Assembly: GCA_012295275.1 (NCBI GenBank)
Contig: CM022673.1
Coordinates: 9,330,788 to 9,365,787 of the forward strand
DNA: 35,000 nt
Direction: 5' to 3'
From: Chrysomallon squamiferum
Taxonomy: Eukaryota > Mollusca > Gastropoda > Neomphalida > Peltospiridae
The notes beneath the pieces were generated by a model. That model made no database searches and had not been told where the DNA came from. It saw only the letters and a list, made by a program, of their open reading frames with translations. How positions within the stretch are numbered: the first letter of the stretch is position 1; each line of letters opens with the position of its first letter. Positions 1 through 10,689 of the stretch are shown here, in pieces. Position numbers and translations under genes: made by a program.

Positions 1-426
1 TCTGTTTTGGTGTTTGGGGTTTTGGTGGTTGGTTTTGTTTTTGTTTGTTTTTTCTTGTTGTTGTTGTTGTTGTTTTGTCGTAGTTGTCTTTAGTATGCAA
101 TTCTTGTTAATTTATTATAGAAAAAAATTACTGAAAGAATGATCGTTGAATGAATGGATTAAACAGACATGGAACATTTGACTAAATCAAGAAAATGAAA
201 TTGTAAAAACAAGTTACATGTTTTACAATATTATTAGTTTTCAAAACGTATCTCCTTAAATGTCAAAAAATTGTTTTAATAATGTTCATGAAATATTTTA
301 GATATCATAATTCTAAATAAATGGTCCTTTTCAAACTGTTCTAAAACGGTATCACTGAGGCAAAACTCTACGTTCATGATTCTTTTATATTATTTTAAAA
401 TTAACTTAATTTCCATATTCAGTTAA

Positions 427-465
<39 letters not shown>

Positions 466-2080
466 GTAAGTAGTAGTAATAATAGTAGTAGTAGTAGTAG
501 TAACAGTAGTAGTGGTAGTAGTAGTAATAGTAGAAGTACTAGCAGCTATTTTTTTATCTTTAAGTATGAATTTTTTTTCTGTTTCTGTTGAAAACTATGT
601 AACATTTGATTAGCATTTAACTATACAACTTTTTGTTTTATTAGTAAAATGTATAACTTAAATCCGGGATGTTAAATCAGTTTCCCAGTATTATATATTA
701 TTTTCAAAAGCGTAAAATATTCGGTTTCTGCATTTTGATGAATTTAATTTACATTAATTTGATTTATCCTCTATTCTGAAATATTTGTTAATACAGTTTA
801 TTTAGTTACTAAACGTACTATAATTTTAATAAACGATTATTTATATAATTTAAGCTTCGTCAAATAAGTTTAAAGAATCGAGTGTAATTTTGGAGTATTT
901 TTTTTTCCCAACTTAATTCTTTTAATTTTTGGTTTCTTATATCCTTTTTGATTATGTTTTTTTTAAATATATAAATCGAATTAGTTTTAAATGTTTTTTC
1001 AAAAAATTTTCCAAGTTTGTTTGTTTTGTTTTTTTAAGCAAAATGTCTTGAGTATTTCTAGTAAATTAGTATATTGCTTATTTGTTTATTTTGTTTTATA
1101 TTTCATTACTTCTTCGCTGAAATCTCCTTTTTTGTGAATTTCTTTTTCATTTTTAACTTTTAATATTCAATTCAACATGAAAAAGAAGTTAAAATATTGT
1201 TTTTAATTATTTTTATTATTTTATGTATTTATGTATTTATTTATTTATTTTTGTTTTAATTTTACATTTTCTGTGGGGATGTTTTTTTGTAGTTTTTGTC
1301 TTTGTCAATTCATCTGCCGTTGTAGTTGCTGCAGATGTCGTTGTACATTGATTATATTTTGATTGTTTTGAAGTTTTTTTGTTATTTTTATTTCAATGCT
1401 CATTAAATCTACTATGTTTTGCCACATAATGTTTAAAAATTACACTTTTTAAAACTTTTTTCAGTGAAACATTACAATGATAACTCAAAAAATATTTCAA
1501 AAATATTTTTATTAATATTCTCACGATATTTATTAACTCAATGGATAATCCCAAGATGGGTTTAAAACAGCGCTCTTAATTAATTTTTACATAATCACAA
1601 CAACAAAAAAATCTTGTATTTAGTATTTTATTATATTTTATTTCTTCTCATATCATTTCATTTCAGTTACTGATTTATTTGAGAACAACAAAAAAACTAA
1701 ATTAATCATAGCTTTTTTTATTTTAAATTGACCATAAATAATACTAATTTATGGAAATAATTCCCGAAACCATTGAAAGGAATTAAATTCTGCACTTAAT
1801 TATTAAAAATCAAAATTCAAATTGCATACAAGACTTAATATTAAGAAAGCAAAGTTTTATAATGTCGAGAACAGACACAAAATATGATTTCTGGTTATTA
1901 GTTTTTTAAATTATCTCTTAACTTTCTAATAAATTATTTTAAATTTTTTTCTCTTTTTTGTAACTGCTGTATTTCAAAAATTGAAATTTTTGTCCTGTTT
2001 TCTAGCAAACTTTAACCAAAAAATTGTATAATTTGAGGCGTTTTATATATTTCTAATAACTTTAAGAATTACCAGAAGTA
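1..2080. other. AT-rich non-coding DNA with simple repeats
   Basis: Very AT-rich sequence with stop codons in all frames and no recognisable gene. It begins with a GT-rich stretch and a short (TTG)n run (about 55-73), then holds a (TTA)13 run followed by imperfect (TAG)n. The remainder is low-complexity A/T sequence with many TTTATT and TTTTG runs. Nothing else supportable is seen. Confidence 0.8.
427..543. repeat. Compound microsatellite (TTA)13 then imperfect (TAG)n
   Basis: Thirteen uninterrupted TTA units end near 465 and are followed by TAG/TAA units with scattered substitutions to about 543. The direct junction of two trinucleotide runs differing by one base suggests one array evolved from the other by point mutation and expansion. 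Confidence 0.95.
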
Positions 2081-2086
2081 TTAAAA

Positions 2087-2087
<1 letters not shown>

Positions 2088-2114
<27 letters not shown>
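2088..2114. repeat. (TA)n microsatellite
   Basis: About thirteen TA units in AT-rich surroundings. Confidence 0.95.
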
Positions 2115-2120
<6 letters not shown>

Positions 2121-3416
2121 CAAAATTATTCTGACTGGGTACTAAAATATTAAGAAAATATTTTTAAAAATTAATAGTAAAAATTAAAATATATTTTCTT
2201 CTACTTTTCGAAACTATTTAGTTCCATTTTCACTCAAATTTATTTTGTTTTTATTTGTTTTATTTTAAACGCAACTATTTATTAATTTACTTTAGCTCTT
2301 TTGTTTTGTTTTGTTTGTTTGTTTGTTTATTGTTGTTTTATAGTTAACATTTTCTTTGTTTTTACTGACGATTTTGATGATTTGTTTTCATCGTAATAAT
2401 AAAGATTTTAAGATTTTTATTATGATAACACTAATTACGTAATATATGTAAGCTTTACACACAATATTTTAATTTTAAAAAAGCAAGTGAAAAAGTGAAA
2501 CAAATTTTTTTTTTATTAAATGTTGTATAAGCAAAATTACGTTCAGTACACAACGTTTTAAAATAGAATTTTACAATATAATAAATATAAACATATTTTA
2601 GAATTAATACTAAATTCTATGAGATTGAATTTTAATGCATATTTAAATAGAATTTTATAAATAAATATACATATACATAAATCTCGAGAAATTTTAACAA
2701 CATAAAATTCAACAGGAGCTAGATAAACTGAATTTTAGGCTAAAAAAAAAAAAAACACATTCACATGAATCGTTAATTCTTAATAAATTACATGTAATAA
2801 AATAAAATAAAATAGTTTTGAAGGAAAGAAAAACAGCAAAAATTTCAACAAAAAAGAAATTATTAACTTTTTTAATATCAAACGATTTAAACTAAAATTA
2901 ATGTATTTTGAAATATCAAAAAATGAAATAATAATGAAATAATCAGTGATAATCATAATTTTAAAATATTAACGATTAGTGTTGAGCAAAGATAAGTTTC
3001 AAGTTTTAAATAAATGGGAAAAAAAAACAAAAAAAACATTGTGTCATTGGAAAGTTTAAAAATTTCAAAAATGATATCCATATTTTTTTTTTTTCATGCT
3101 TGTTTATATTTTTTATTGTTGTTGTTATGTTTTTGTTTGTTTTTTAATTTTATTTTCACTGCATGTATTTATGATTTTGTTTTATTTTTGTGTGTTGAAT
3201 TTCTTTCAAGTATGACTCTAATGTTTTTTAAATTTACATTTTTACTACTCACACTTATATATTTGATATATATATAAATTTTATACTCTGTATGTTTATA
3301 ACAACAACATCTATAACAACTGTAATAATCATAATAATAATAATAATAATACTTTTTTTTTCATAATAAGTATTACTTCTTTTGTATTAGAAAGAACGAC
3401 AAGCTAATCGGTTGAA

Positions 3417-3459
<43 letters not shown>

Positions 3460-3592
3460 GTTCTGTTTTGTTTTGTTCTTATTTTGTTTTGTTTTTTCAA
3501 AAAAGAAAAATTATTATTATTACTGTTGTTGTTTTTGTTCTTGTCTAAAATTTTCTTAATGAGAATGAAAAATGTAAATTTTTTCTCGCATC

Positions 3593-3625
<33 letters not shown>

Positions 3626-4200
3626 AACTATTAAGCTGAGATCTATTATAACAAAATATGACTGACTTTCTTTTCTTGTTTTAATTTCATAATTTATCAT
3701 TTTAGTTTTATTAATCACTGTCACAGTTATTTTAATTTTTGTTTCTTTTACCGTTTACGTTTTATTTCATTAACATAATACAAAATAAAATAAATAAACA
3801 TTGATCGTTTAATATACATTATCTTATTTATATTTTTAATTTTATGCATGCATTGTTTACAAAGTGCAGTGGCTGTTTACAATATCTATACAAAACTACC
3901 GACAAAAGGTAAATATACAATCTATGATGTTTGTTCAGCTGCATACAGTTAACGTCTAGTTATTTAAAATAATAAAATAAAAGATCTAAGTTAAATACAA
4001 AAACAAAATAACAAAAGACTGACAGACAAACGGAGTGACAGATATATGATTTATTAACATCACAGCTTGCACACATTGGATAAGCTTTGAATAAATTATA
4101 GTCGCATCAAACAAAATAAATATTATATGGTATATGAAAGTTACGAAAAGACGAGAGAAAGATAATTTGAATAATAAACAACAGTAATATTTGGATGTGC
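2115..4200. other. AT-rich non-coding DNA
   Basis: No credible gene. Open frames near 3.0-3.3 and 3.4-3.6 kb translate poly-F, poly-I and poly-L because they read T-runs and TTA repeats. Contains (TTA)n at about 3418-3459 and 3595-3622. The stretch around 3850-4200 is slightly less repetitive but shows no codon structure or splice-bounded frame I can support. Confidence 0.75.
3418..3459. repeat. (TTA)n microsatellite
   Basis: About fourteen ATT/TTA units; a shorter array of the same unit lies at 3595-3622. Confidence 0.95.
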
Positions 4201-4209
4201 TAGTAAAGG

Positions 4210-4256
4210 CACGTGTGTGCGTGTTTGTTCATACACACACACGCACATAAACGCAC
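4210..4256. other. CACGTG E-box and imperfect GTGTGCGTG/CACGCACAC inverted repeat
   Basis: A CACGTG core at 4210-4215 is followed by a GT-rich stretch. Shortly downstream is a CA-rich stretch carrying the reverse complement of TGTGCGTGT, so the two could pair as a short stem. The repeat content makes chance pairing likely. Confidence 0.4.
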
Positions 4257-4440
4257 GTTTGTTAATACGGCTTTGTAAAATGGTAAAAATAAGTGTAGTA
4301 TGTACACATAAAATTTAAAAAAAAAATTTGTTTAAAATTAGAAAGAAAGAAAACATATGAGTATTGATAATAACAGCAAGGAAACAAAACTAACAAAAAC
4401 GAAAATGAAAAAGATTCGAAAAAGGAAAAGAACAACACTA

Positions 4441-4576
4441 GCAAGGAAAATAATAACTATAATAACAGTAATAATAATAATAACAACAACTATAATAATA
4501 ATAATGACGATGATGATGACGATAACCAAAATAATAGTAATAATAACAACAACAATAGTAATACCACTACTACTTC

Positions 4577-4614
<38 letters not shown>

Positions 4615-4633
4615 TCAATAATAATAATAATTA
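4441..4633. repeat. Imperfect (AAT/AAC)n array
   Basis: A degenerate trinucleotide field of AAT, AAC and ATG units with an uninterrupted (AAT)n core at about 4576-4610. Long open frames exist on both strands, but they encode only Ile/Thr/Val-type repeats and are shadows of the trinucleotide periodicity. Confidence 0.9.
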
Positions 4634-4665
4634 AAACAGTAAAAACAACAATAGCAATCAGCATT

Positions 4666-4848
4666 ATCTGCACTAAAATAATATATCAGAAAAATATCTT
4701 GGTATATTTACCTTTACAAAAAGTGAAATAAAAAGTTTAAAAAAAAAATATTTAAAAAAAAAAAAATAAAAAAAAAATAATCTGCACTAAAATAATATAT
4801 CAGAAAAATATCTTGGTATATTTACCTTTACAAAAAGTGAAATAAAAA
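4666..4848. repeat. Exact 69-bp direct duplication separated by A-rich linker
   Basis: The segments 4666-4734 and 4780-4848 are identical base for base, offset by 114 bp, with an A-rich linker between. Both copies start at ATCTGCACTAAAATAATAT and end in GTGAAATAAAAA. Perfect identity in a fast-changing region implies a very recent duplication, or an assembly artefact at the flanking A-tracts. Confidence 0.9.
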
Positions 4849-4899
4849 TTTAAAAAAAAAAAAAAAAAATAAAAATTTTTTAAAAAATTTTTAAAAAAT

Positions 4900-5120
4900 G
4901 AAGCCATCAAAACAAGCTTAGATTACTTTACATTATACATGACTTATTGCGCGCATGCAGGTCGTTGCAGTGAACGCTGCATAGATTAATCTGCACAGAT
5001 TAGCCGTGCATGTTGCATAATTCAAAAACGTTACCGTCGAGCCCGTTCGTGCCGTGAAAGTTAGACGATGTCTTGTCACCCGAAGCCATTGTGAAAACAT
5101 GAAATATTTCTGGAAAAAGA
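4900..5120. other. Unique, GC-richer block
   Basis: A short island of near-balanced composition between A-tracts, containing GCGCGCATGCAGG and several TGCA cores. No frame with credible codon structure and clear splice boundaries was found. It could be a regulatory element or an unrecognised repeat fragment. Confidence 0.4.
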
Positions 5121-5199
5121 TAACTGATACGGTGAGTTGAATTCCTCTTTTAGAACTGAGAAAATACGTGTGTAAATATATACGCTGAAAAAAGACGCG

Positions 5200-5275
5200 T
5201 CGAAAAAAAAAAAAAAGAAAAAAAAAAGGAAGAAGAAGAAACAAAAAAAAGAAAGAAAGAAAGAAAACAAAAAAA
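5200..5275. repeat. A-rich/(GAA)n/(GAAA)n tract
   Basis: Poly-A and GAA/GAAA runs. Minus-strand frames across it give poly-Phe only. Confidence 0.9.
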
Positions 5276-5395
5276 AAATTAGACCGAGCTGGCGAGAGAC
5301 AATGAGACAAGCGGACAGACAGACAGAAAAAGACATACCTCCATCTGTGTATTTTAGATAAGTATTTTAATACTTTCGTTGTGTTTATTTTTCGT

Positions 5396-5412
5396 TATAT
5401 ATATATATATAT
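5396..5412. repeat. (TA)n microsatellite
   Basis: Short uninterrupted TA run. Confidence 0.9.
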
Positions 5413-5559
5413 TTGTATATTATATATCAAGATATTTTTCGTTTTTTTCTTCTTTTTTTTTCATAATGAAACTAACAACAATTTTTTTTTTTTAGTTTCA
5501 TCAAAATTATAATTTATATTCTTTCTTTCGAAAACGTGCGTAGGTTTATGTAACAGATA

Positions 5560-5615
<56 letters not shown>

Positions 5616-5616
5616 A
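5560..5616. repeat. (GAAA)n microsatellite
   Basis: About fourteen GAAA units. It begins the long purine-rich tract that leads into the candidate exon at 5883. Confidence 0.95.
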
Positions 5617-5639
5617 ATAAAGGAAATGATAGACTGATA

Positions 5640-5882
5640 AAGACAGATAATTATATACAAAAAAAAGACAGCGAGAAAGAAAGACGTAATGAGAAAAAGC
5701 GAGAGAGAAACGGACTAACAAACAGAGAGAAGGGAAGAGAGAGAAAGAGAGAAAATCAGAGAGAGACAAAGAGGAAAAGCGAGAGAAAGATAAAAACAAA
5801 AGAGAGAGATAGGAGAGTTAAGAGTGAAGAGGGGAGCCAGAGATCAAGAGAAATAGACAGAGAAGTAGATAACAGAAAAAGC
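5640..5882 (+). promoter_or_regulatory. Purine-rich GA tract, candidate promoter/5' UTR
   Basis: About 240 bp almost entirely of purines on the plus strand, with many GAGAG and AGAGA elements, though not a perfect microsatellite. It ends directly at the ATG of the candidate exon at 5883. GA-rich sequence just upstream of start sites is common in animal promoters, where GAGA-binding proteins act. That role here is inferred from position only. A plain microsatellite is the alternative. Confidence 0.4.
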
Positions 5883-6072
5883 ATGGCTGAGTCTACTGTA
5901 ATACTCGAAAGGAACGTCAGTTTTGATCTCTCGTTCTATCAGAGAAACGCAAGCCTGTTTAGGACAGACAACATTTCATCTAATGAATTATTTCATACTC
6001 TGATCCCTCGCGTGGTGATAAACATACCTGCCACACGAAAACCGATAGTACATGGAGAATATGTATACGTTG
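5883..6072 (+). CDS. Putative first coding exon, unknown protein (63 codons + 1 nt)
   Basis: An ATG in good context (A at -3, G at +4) opens a frame of 63 complete codons. It ends at G|GTAGGT, a plausible splice donor with GT at 6073-6074 and phase 1; without splicing the frame stops at 6095. Unlike its surroundings, the segment is free of simple repeats, has balanced base composition and uses a broad amino-acid range. The peptide starts MAESTVILERNVSF and contains three NxS sequons (residues 11, 22, 30) and the stretch IPATRKPIVHGEY near its end. It has no hydrophobic signal segment, so a cytosolic N-terminus is likely. I do not recognise the family. Placement directly after a GA-rich tract fits a first exon. 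No downstream exon can be assigned here, so an intron extending well to the right is implied. A chance open frame remains possible. Confidence 0.5.
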
Positions 6073-6128
6073 GTAGGTGTGGCTGTGTGCATTGATTTTG
6101 TGTTATGGCATGTGGATGTGTGGCTATT

Positions 6129-6131
<3 letters not shown>

Positions 6132-6181
<50 letters not shown>
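6132..6181. repeat. (TA)25 microsatellite
   Basis: Uninterrupted TA run shortly after the candidate exon, followed by GTGTATGTGTG-type sequence. Confidence 0.95.
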
Positions 6182-6186
<5 letters not shown>

Positions 6187-6600
6187 AGGTATGGGTGTGT
6201 ATGTGTGTGATTATTTTATTATTTTATATGTTTAAGTAAAATTATATATATATAAAAAAAGTATGTTAAATTATGTTATGCAACATTTCAGGGTTATTTT
6301 AAAATCCATTTTGAACTTCTACTATTCTCTTTTCTCTTTTGTTTCCCTGTTTCTATATATCTATCTATCTATCTCTCTCTCTCTCTCTCCTTGTAAATAT
6401 TTCAAAATGTTTATTAACTGATATAATGATATATATACATGTGTAGCTATAATGTAGCTATTTTTCTTTGTTGATGACAATGATGATGAAGATGAGATGA
6501 TGTTGTTGATGATGATGATGATGATGTCTATTATAATGAGGAGGAGGAGATTTTAAAAAAAAACAATGTTTTAATGAATCAACATGTGATGCAGCTATAA
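6182..6600. other. Non-coding with small microsatellites
   Basis: AT-rich DNA holding (TATC)n(TC)n at about 6354-6390 and (GAT)n at about 6478-6528. No gene seen. Confidence 0.8.
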
Positions 6601-6660
6601 ACAATTTCACGTGTAAACGCAATCGTCGAACACATGATTCGAACCGCGTAACCTCTGCTT
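6600..6660 (-). repeat. tRNA-like remnant (pol III B-box), possible SINE fragment
   Basis: On the minus strand, 6635-6645 reads GGTTCGAATCA, ten of eleven positions of the tRNA B-box consensus GGTTCGANTCC. No full cloverleaf is present and the upstream A-box is unclear, so this is more likely a decayed tRNA-derived SINE head than a tRNA gene. A CACGTG core lies at 6608-6613. Confidence 0.4.
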
Positions 6661-6747
6661 AAGAATTTTTCTTTTTTAACTGCTGCATTTTAAAAAATTC
6701 AGCCAAGTAACAGCCGGTTCTTTGTAAACCTTTATGTTTTTGTGCAT

Positions 6748-6748
<1 letters not shown>

Positions 6749-6781
<33 letters not shown>
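6749..6781. repeat. Poly-T (33)
   Basis: Homopolymer tract followed by CTCTCTCTC. The plus-strand frame starting here is a repeat artefact at its beginning. Confidence 0.95.
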
Positions 6782-6789
6782 CTCTCTCT

Positions 6790-7487
6790 CTGTTTTATGC
6801 ATTGTATCACATTTCAGAAATGTTATCGCTTTTGTTTAATCACAAACTGAATAGTTTTATTTTACCCATTCATACATGCGGGGGCGTATATGCAGTATTT
6901 TTAAATTTTTTAAACCTTTTTATTAATTGGTATTTTTTTTATATTTTGTACATAGCTGCTATAACAATGCACAACTGTGACAACATAAAATATTATATTT
7001 CTACAGGGTGTGTTCCTGCGTATTGTATATTACAAAGATTATCTTATATTCATAATTTATTATCTCGAATTCAGCGTGTATATTATTTTACTTGAAAACA
7101 TATATATATATATATATATATAACCACGGATCAAATATACGATTTGATTTTTAAAAAAATTTCAAAATCAATTATTTAACATTAATTTTTATTTTAATAT
7201 ATTCATCCGTGTTTTAATAATTTATATTTTTTTTTAAATTAATAAGAAACAAATATTTATAGTAAATTCAGAAAATTTATTTTAAAATGAAAAAATGAAA
7301 TAAATTTATACATATTTCTTTTCGCTTCTTCACATTGATTTTTTTTTAAATTATAATTTTTATCTTTCTTTTTTTATTTTATTTCATTTTATTATTTTTA
7401 TTTATTCATTTATTTATTTATTTATTTATTTTTATATTTATTTTATAATTATAATTATTATTTTTATTATCAATATTATTATTATTA

Positions 7488-7490
<3 letters not shown>
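6790..7490. other. AT-rich non-coding DNA
   Basis: A plus-strand frame to 7095 is open for about 117 codons but starts in poly-T and reads mostly F/L/Y/I/N. I see no motif, and it is not supported as a gene. A (TA)n run lies at 7100-7122 and (TTTA)n at about 7395-7440. Confidence 0.65.

Positions 7491-7492
<2 letters not shown>

Positions 7493-7555
<63 letters not shown>
7493..7555. repeat. (TTA)n microsatellite
   Basis: About twenty TTA units preceded by imperfect TTA/TTT sequence from about 7450. The minus-strand poly-Ile frame is an artefact. Confidence 0.95.
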
Positions 7556-8300
7556 TTGTCAAAGAAATGAAAAAAGAAACTATATATTTTCTTTGAGTTA
7601 AACTTGGTCTTGATGAAATTATAAAAAGCACTGTATCGATACCATTTAAAAATCAAACCATGTTATTTTGTTTCCATTTTTCTGGTGGTTAAATCAAGAA
7701 AAAATATTTCTTTTCCTCAGATAAATTAAAACAAAATTAAAAGTGAACATAAATTTGCGTCAATTTATTTGTTTTGTTGTTGTTTTTTGTGTTTGTTTGT
7801 TTATTGTTGTTGTTTTTTTGTTTTTTTTTTTGTGTGTTGTTTTTGTTTTGTTTTGTTTTTTTTCGTTTTTTAAAGGTGTTTTTTGTTATTCATTCATTAA
7901 ATTATTTACTCATTTATTTATGATTTTTTATTATTATTATAATTATTTATTTATTTATTTTATTTTAATTTCTCTTCTTTTTCGTTTTTATTTATTTATA
8001 TATTTTTTTTAAATTATTGATATAATTTTTTATCTTTTTATTTTACTATTGTTTTTATTTTTCAATAAATTAAAAATCAGATTTATTATTGTTATTATTT
8101 CAAGCCTTTTCAATAAACTTGTAACCATGAATATATATATATATTTCATATTCTGATCATTCATTATTTAAAAAAAAAAAAAAAAATATTATATAGAGAA
8201 ATATCTGATTAAATTAACCTGAAGCATTCAGTTCCTCTGTTCTTTAATATGTATAAATAAAATAAAATAAAATGAAATGAAATAAAATGAAATAAAAACA
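7556..8300. other. T-rich low-complexity DNA
   Basis: TTG, TTTG and TTTA repeats with no gene. Around 8258-8298 lies an (AAAAT/AAATG)n pentamer-type run that abuts the tRNA-like remnant next to it, as SINE tails do. Confidence 0.7.
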
Positions 8301-8345
8301 TTGAATATATTTCAGCCTTCTCCGATTGATACTCGAACCCAGAAC
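8255..8345 (-). repeat. tRNA-like remnant with pentamer tail, possible SINE fragment
   Basis: Minus-strand 8327-8340 reads GGGTTCGAGTATCA, a close B-box match. In the same orientation it is followed, past about 30 bp, by a (TTTTA/TTTCA)n run (complement of 8255-8298). B-box followed by a simple-repeat tail is the layout of tRNA-derived SINEs, but the body is too short and diverged to name a family. Confidence 0.35.
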
Positions 8346-8388
8346 TGTACTGTCATCAAATCTTCTTTAAAGCACCTGCAGCCTTTTT

Positions 8389-8390
<2 letters not shown>

Positions 8391-8426
<36 letters not shown>
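8391..8426. repeat. (GTT)n microsatellite
   Basis: Twelve GTT units, flanked by T-tracts. Confidence 0.95.
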
Positions 8427-8427
<1 letters not shown>

Positions 8428-8486
8428 TTTTTTGTTTTACAGAATTATATATGTTGCTGAGAAAGAAATTCTACATTTCCTTTAAC

Positions 8487-8650
8487 AAAAAAAAAAAAAA
8501 AAAAAAAAAAAATTATAAAAATAAAAATTTTAAAAAATTCTTTGCACTTGTTATAATTTTATTATATAAGAAATAAATATAACGAGTATATTTTTAACAG
8601 TAAAGAAATAAAACTCTTAGCTGGAAGTACAAAAAAAAAAAAAAAAAAAA
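8487..8650. repeat. Two poly-A tracts (26 and 20) with A-rich sequence between
   Basis: A-homopolymers at 8487-8512 and 8631-8650. No gene between them. Confidence 0.9.
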
Positions 8651-9320
8651 GTTAAAAAATAATAGTAGTTTTTAGACTATTTCTATATGTCATTTGAATT
8701 GCTCCATTTAAATGCTTTCAGTTTTCTGTCAATGTATAATCTGTATTTTACAACATAGCTGTAGCATATTTATTATTTCTCCATCACCACTTGTCATTCC
8801 GCTTTATTATTATTATTTCATTCGATGTATATTATTATGTTTATATGCTATTCCTGTATGTTTTTGGTCAGTAATATACATATATATTATGTATATATAA
8901 TAACACAAAATGTAAATATCGAATATTTAACAGGAATAACGCTGTGTTTATTCACTAGAAGCAAGGAATTTTTATTTTCACTTTCCAAATGAGAAACAAA
9001 ACACTTTGTCTTTGATAATGAATCACGGAGCACTTTCAGGAATGGGATATAGCACTACAGAGAAAATAATGATTACTTGAAAGAAGAGCTTTTTAACCAG
9101 AGAACTACAACCAGTCTATGTAACTATTCCTCAAGATGAAAAACAAATTAATAAACATACGTAACTATGTAGTTGTCCAAAAAAATTAATAAACGTCGAT
9201 AATGTACAATTAATATATCTTTGTTATCAAATGATTAAAACAACTAAAAAGTCATTAATCATATTTCAAAATCTAAACTATATTATCTTGGTCAGAATAC
9301 TGTTTCCCTTTCACACATAA
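8651..9320. other. Mostly unique AT-rich DNA
   Basis: Lower repeat content than its surroundings, with mixed sequence between 8950 and 9150. No frame over about 60 codons with credible composition. Nothing assignable. Confidence 0.6.
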
Positions 9321-9322
9321 AC

Positions 9323-9329
9323 ACACACA

Positions 9330-9409
<80 letters not shown>

Positions 9410-9421
9410 CTCTCTCTCTCT
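9323..9421. repeat. (CA)n then (CT)n microsatellite
   Basis: A short CA run joins about 45 CT units (9332-9421, one ATT interruption near 9407). Confidence 0.95.
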
Positions 9422-9619
9422 TCCATTTGCTTTCTTTGACGTTCATTCGTTACATCTTTCTGTTCTTCTCTCTCTCCCTCTCGCTGCCTGCCTGTCTCTC
9501 ACATTCACTCTATTTAATTCTCGCTGTTTCTATCAGTCCAATCTAAGTGTTTATCTATATCACTCACTCTCCCTATTTCTTGATAATCTCAGAAGAAAAA
9601 TATTCAAATTAAAAATCAT

Positions 9620-9621
<2 letters not shown>

Positions 9622-9656
<35 letters not shown>
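9622..9656. repeat. Poly-T (35)
   Basis: Homopolymer, followed by A-rich sequence to about 9790. Confidence 0.95.
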
Positions 9657-9660
<4 letters not shown>

Positions 9661-9789
9661 ATCAGTGAACAAAACAATAATAAAAAAAAAAAAAAAAAAG
9701 ATAAAAGAAAAACATAGCTTAAAAAGGAATAAAATCTCAAAATTATTAAATTAAAGAGAAAAAAAAAAAAAACAATTCAAAAAAAAAAA

Positions 9790-10477
9790 ATCAGTTATCG
9801 AAATATCGGAATACAAGAGCTGAAACTAATGACAAAATCGTTTGTTTGTATCTCTATTTTTCTACTTTGGTAAATTAAAAATGCAAATGGTCATGGCTGT
9901 GGCCGATGTCGTTGTAACATGACTCTGTGCAGTGATTATCACATTTAGCTCTATTGATCTGATGTAGTGACAGCTGTATGTCTAACAATATTGTTCTTTG
10001 TTTTACATCAATGGTACCACCCGTTACGATATTAAAGTGTTGTCGAGGTGTTGTTGGAGTAATTAAAATATCTATATGATATATGATGGCGAGTAAGATT
10101 AATGGTGGTCTATGTTGGTGTTATTAAAAAAATTTTTTGAAAATAATTTTGAAGAAAGAATCTGAAACAAAACAAAAAAATAAAGTTAACATTTTTCGTT
10201 TTGATCAGCTGCATAAAATTATCATATCTGAAGACTATTTTTCTTTTACGCGTAAAAGAACGTGAATATAAAGTTAAAACTTTCTTTATAAACGTGGATA
10301 CCGAATATAATATATCTTTTTTATACAAGAAACATCGACTGGAACTGAGAGGAAAAGACAAAACGAGAAAGCATGAGAGAGAAAAAGATAATTGGATAGA
10401 CGAAATCGAGATTAAAGCACGCCCAGAGAGACACAGAGAAAATAGAAAAAGAAAAAAAGAATAACAACGAGTGAGAT

Positions 10478-10480
<3 letters not shown>
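9790..10480. other. Mixed non-coding sequence
   Basis: 9,880-10,120 is fairly unique with diffuse GTTGT/GATGT periodicity. 10,200-10,464 holds an 87-codon plus-strand frame that grades into the GA tract (K/E/R-rich), best read as purine-tract composition and not a gene. Confidence 0.6.

Positions 10481-10481
<1 letters not shown>

Positions 10482-10558
<77 letters not shown>
10482..10558. repeat. (GA)n microsatellite (about 38 units)
   Basis: An uninterrupted GA run ending 50 bp upstream of the candidate start codon at 10608. Possibly promoter-associated. The long Leu-Ser frames on the minus strand are artefacts of this repeat. Confidence 0.95.
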
Positions 10559-10561
<3 letters not shown>

Positions 10562-10607
10562 AGATTGGACAGTTTGTCATATACTGAGTTTTTTTTAATA
10601 AACAACA

Positions 10608-10689
10608 ATGCTTCTGCGAGCCACACTCAGAATTAATTCATCTGATGTACGCAAAATGAGGAACCCTTCATGTATTAACAATATACAAG
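10608..10689 (+). CDS. Putative first coding exon with mitochondrial-presequence-like N-terminus
   Basis: ATG with A at -3 opens 27 codons ending at CAAG|GTAAAT, a strong splice-donor match with GT at 10690-10691 and phase 1. Without splicing the frame would stop about twenty codons later, at TAG near 10750. The peptide (MLLRATLRINSSDVRKMRNP, then seven residues) is rich in Arg, Ser and Leu with no acidic residue before Asp13, the pattern of mitochondrial targeting presequences. Such presequences often make up a short first exon. It follows a (GA)n tract by 50 bp. The family is unknown and no downstream exon was found. The length is too short to exclude chance. Confidence 0.35.

Noticed and set aside
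4338-4731. Long open frames on both strands (111 and 124 codons)
   Set aside because: They translate the AAT/AAC trinucleotide field (Ile/Thr/Val runs); simultaneous openness on both strands is an effect of the repeat.
10110-10626. Minus-strand frames of 156 and 101 codons
   Set aside because: Mostly Leu-Ser translation of (GA)n; the non-repeat ends have no recognisable motif.
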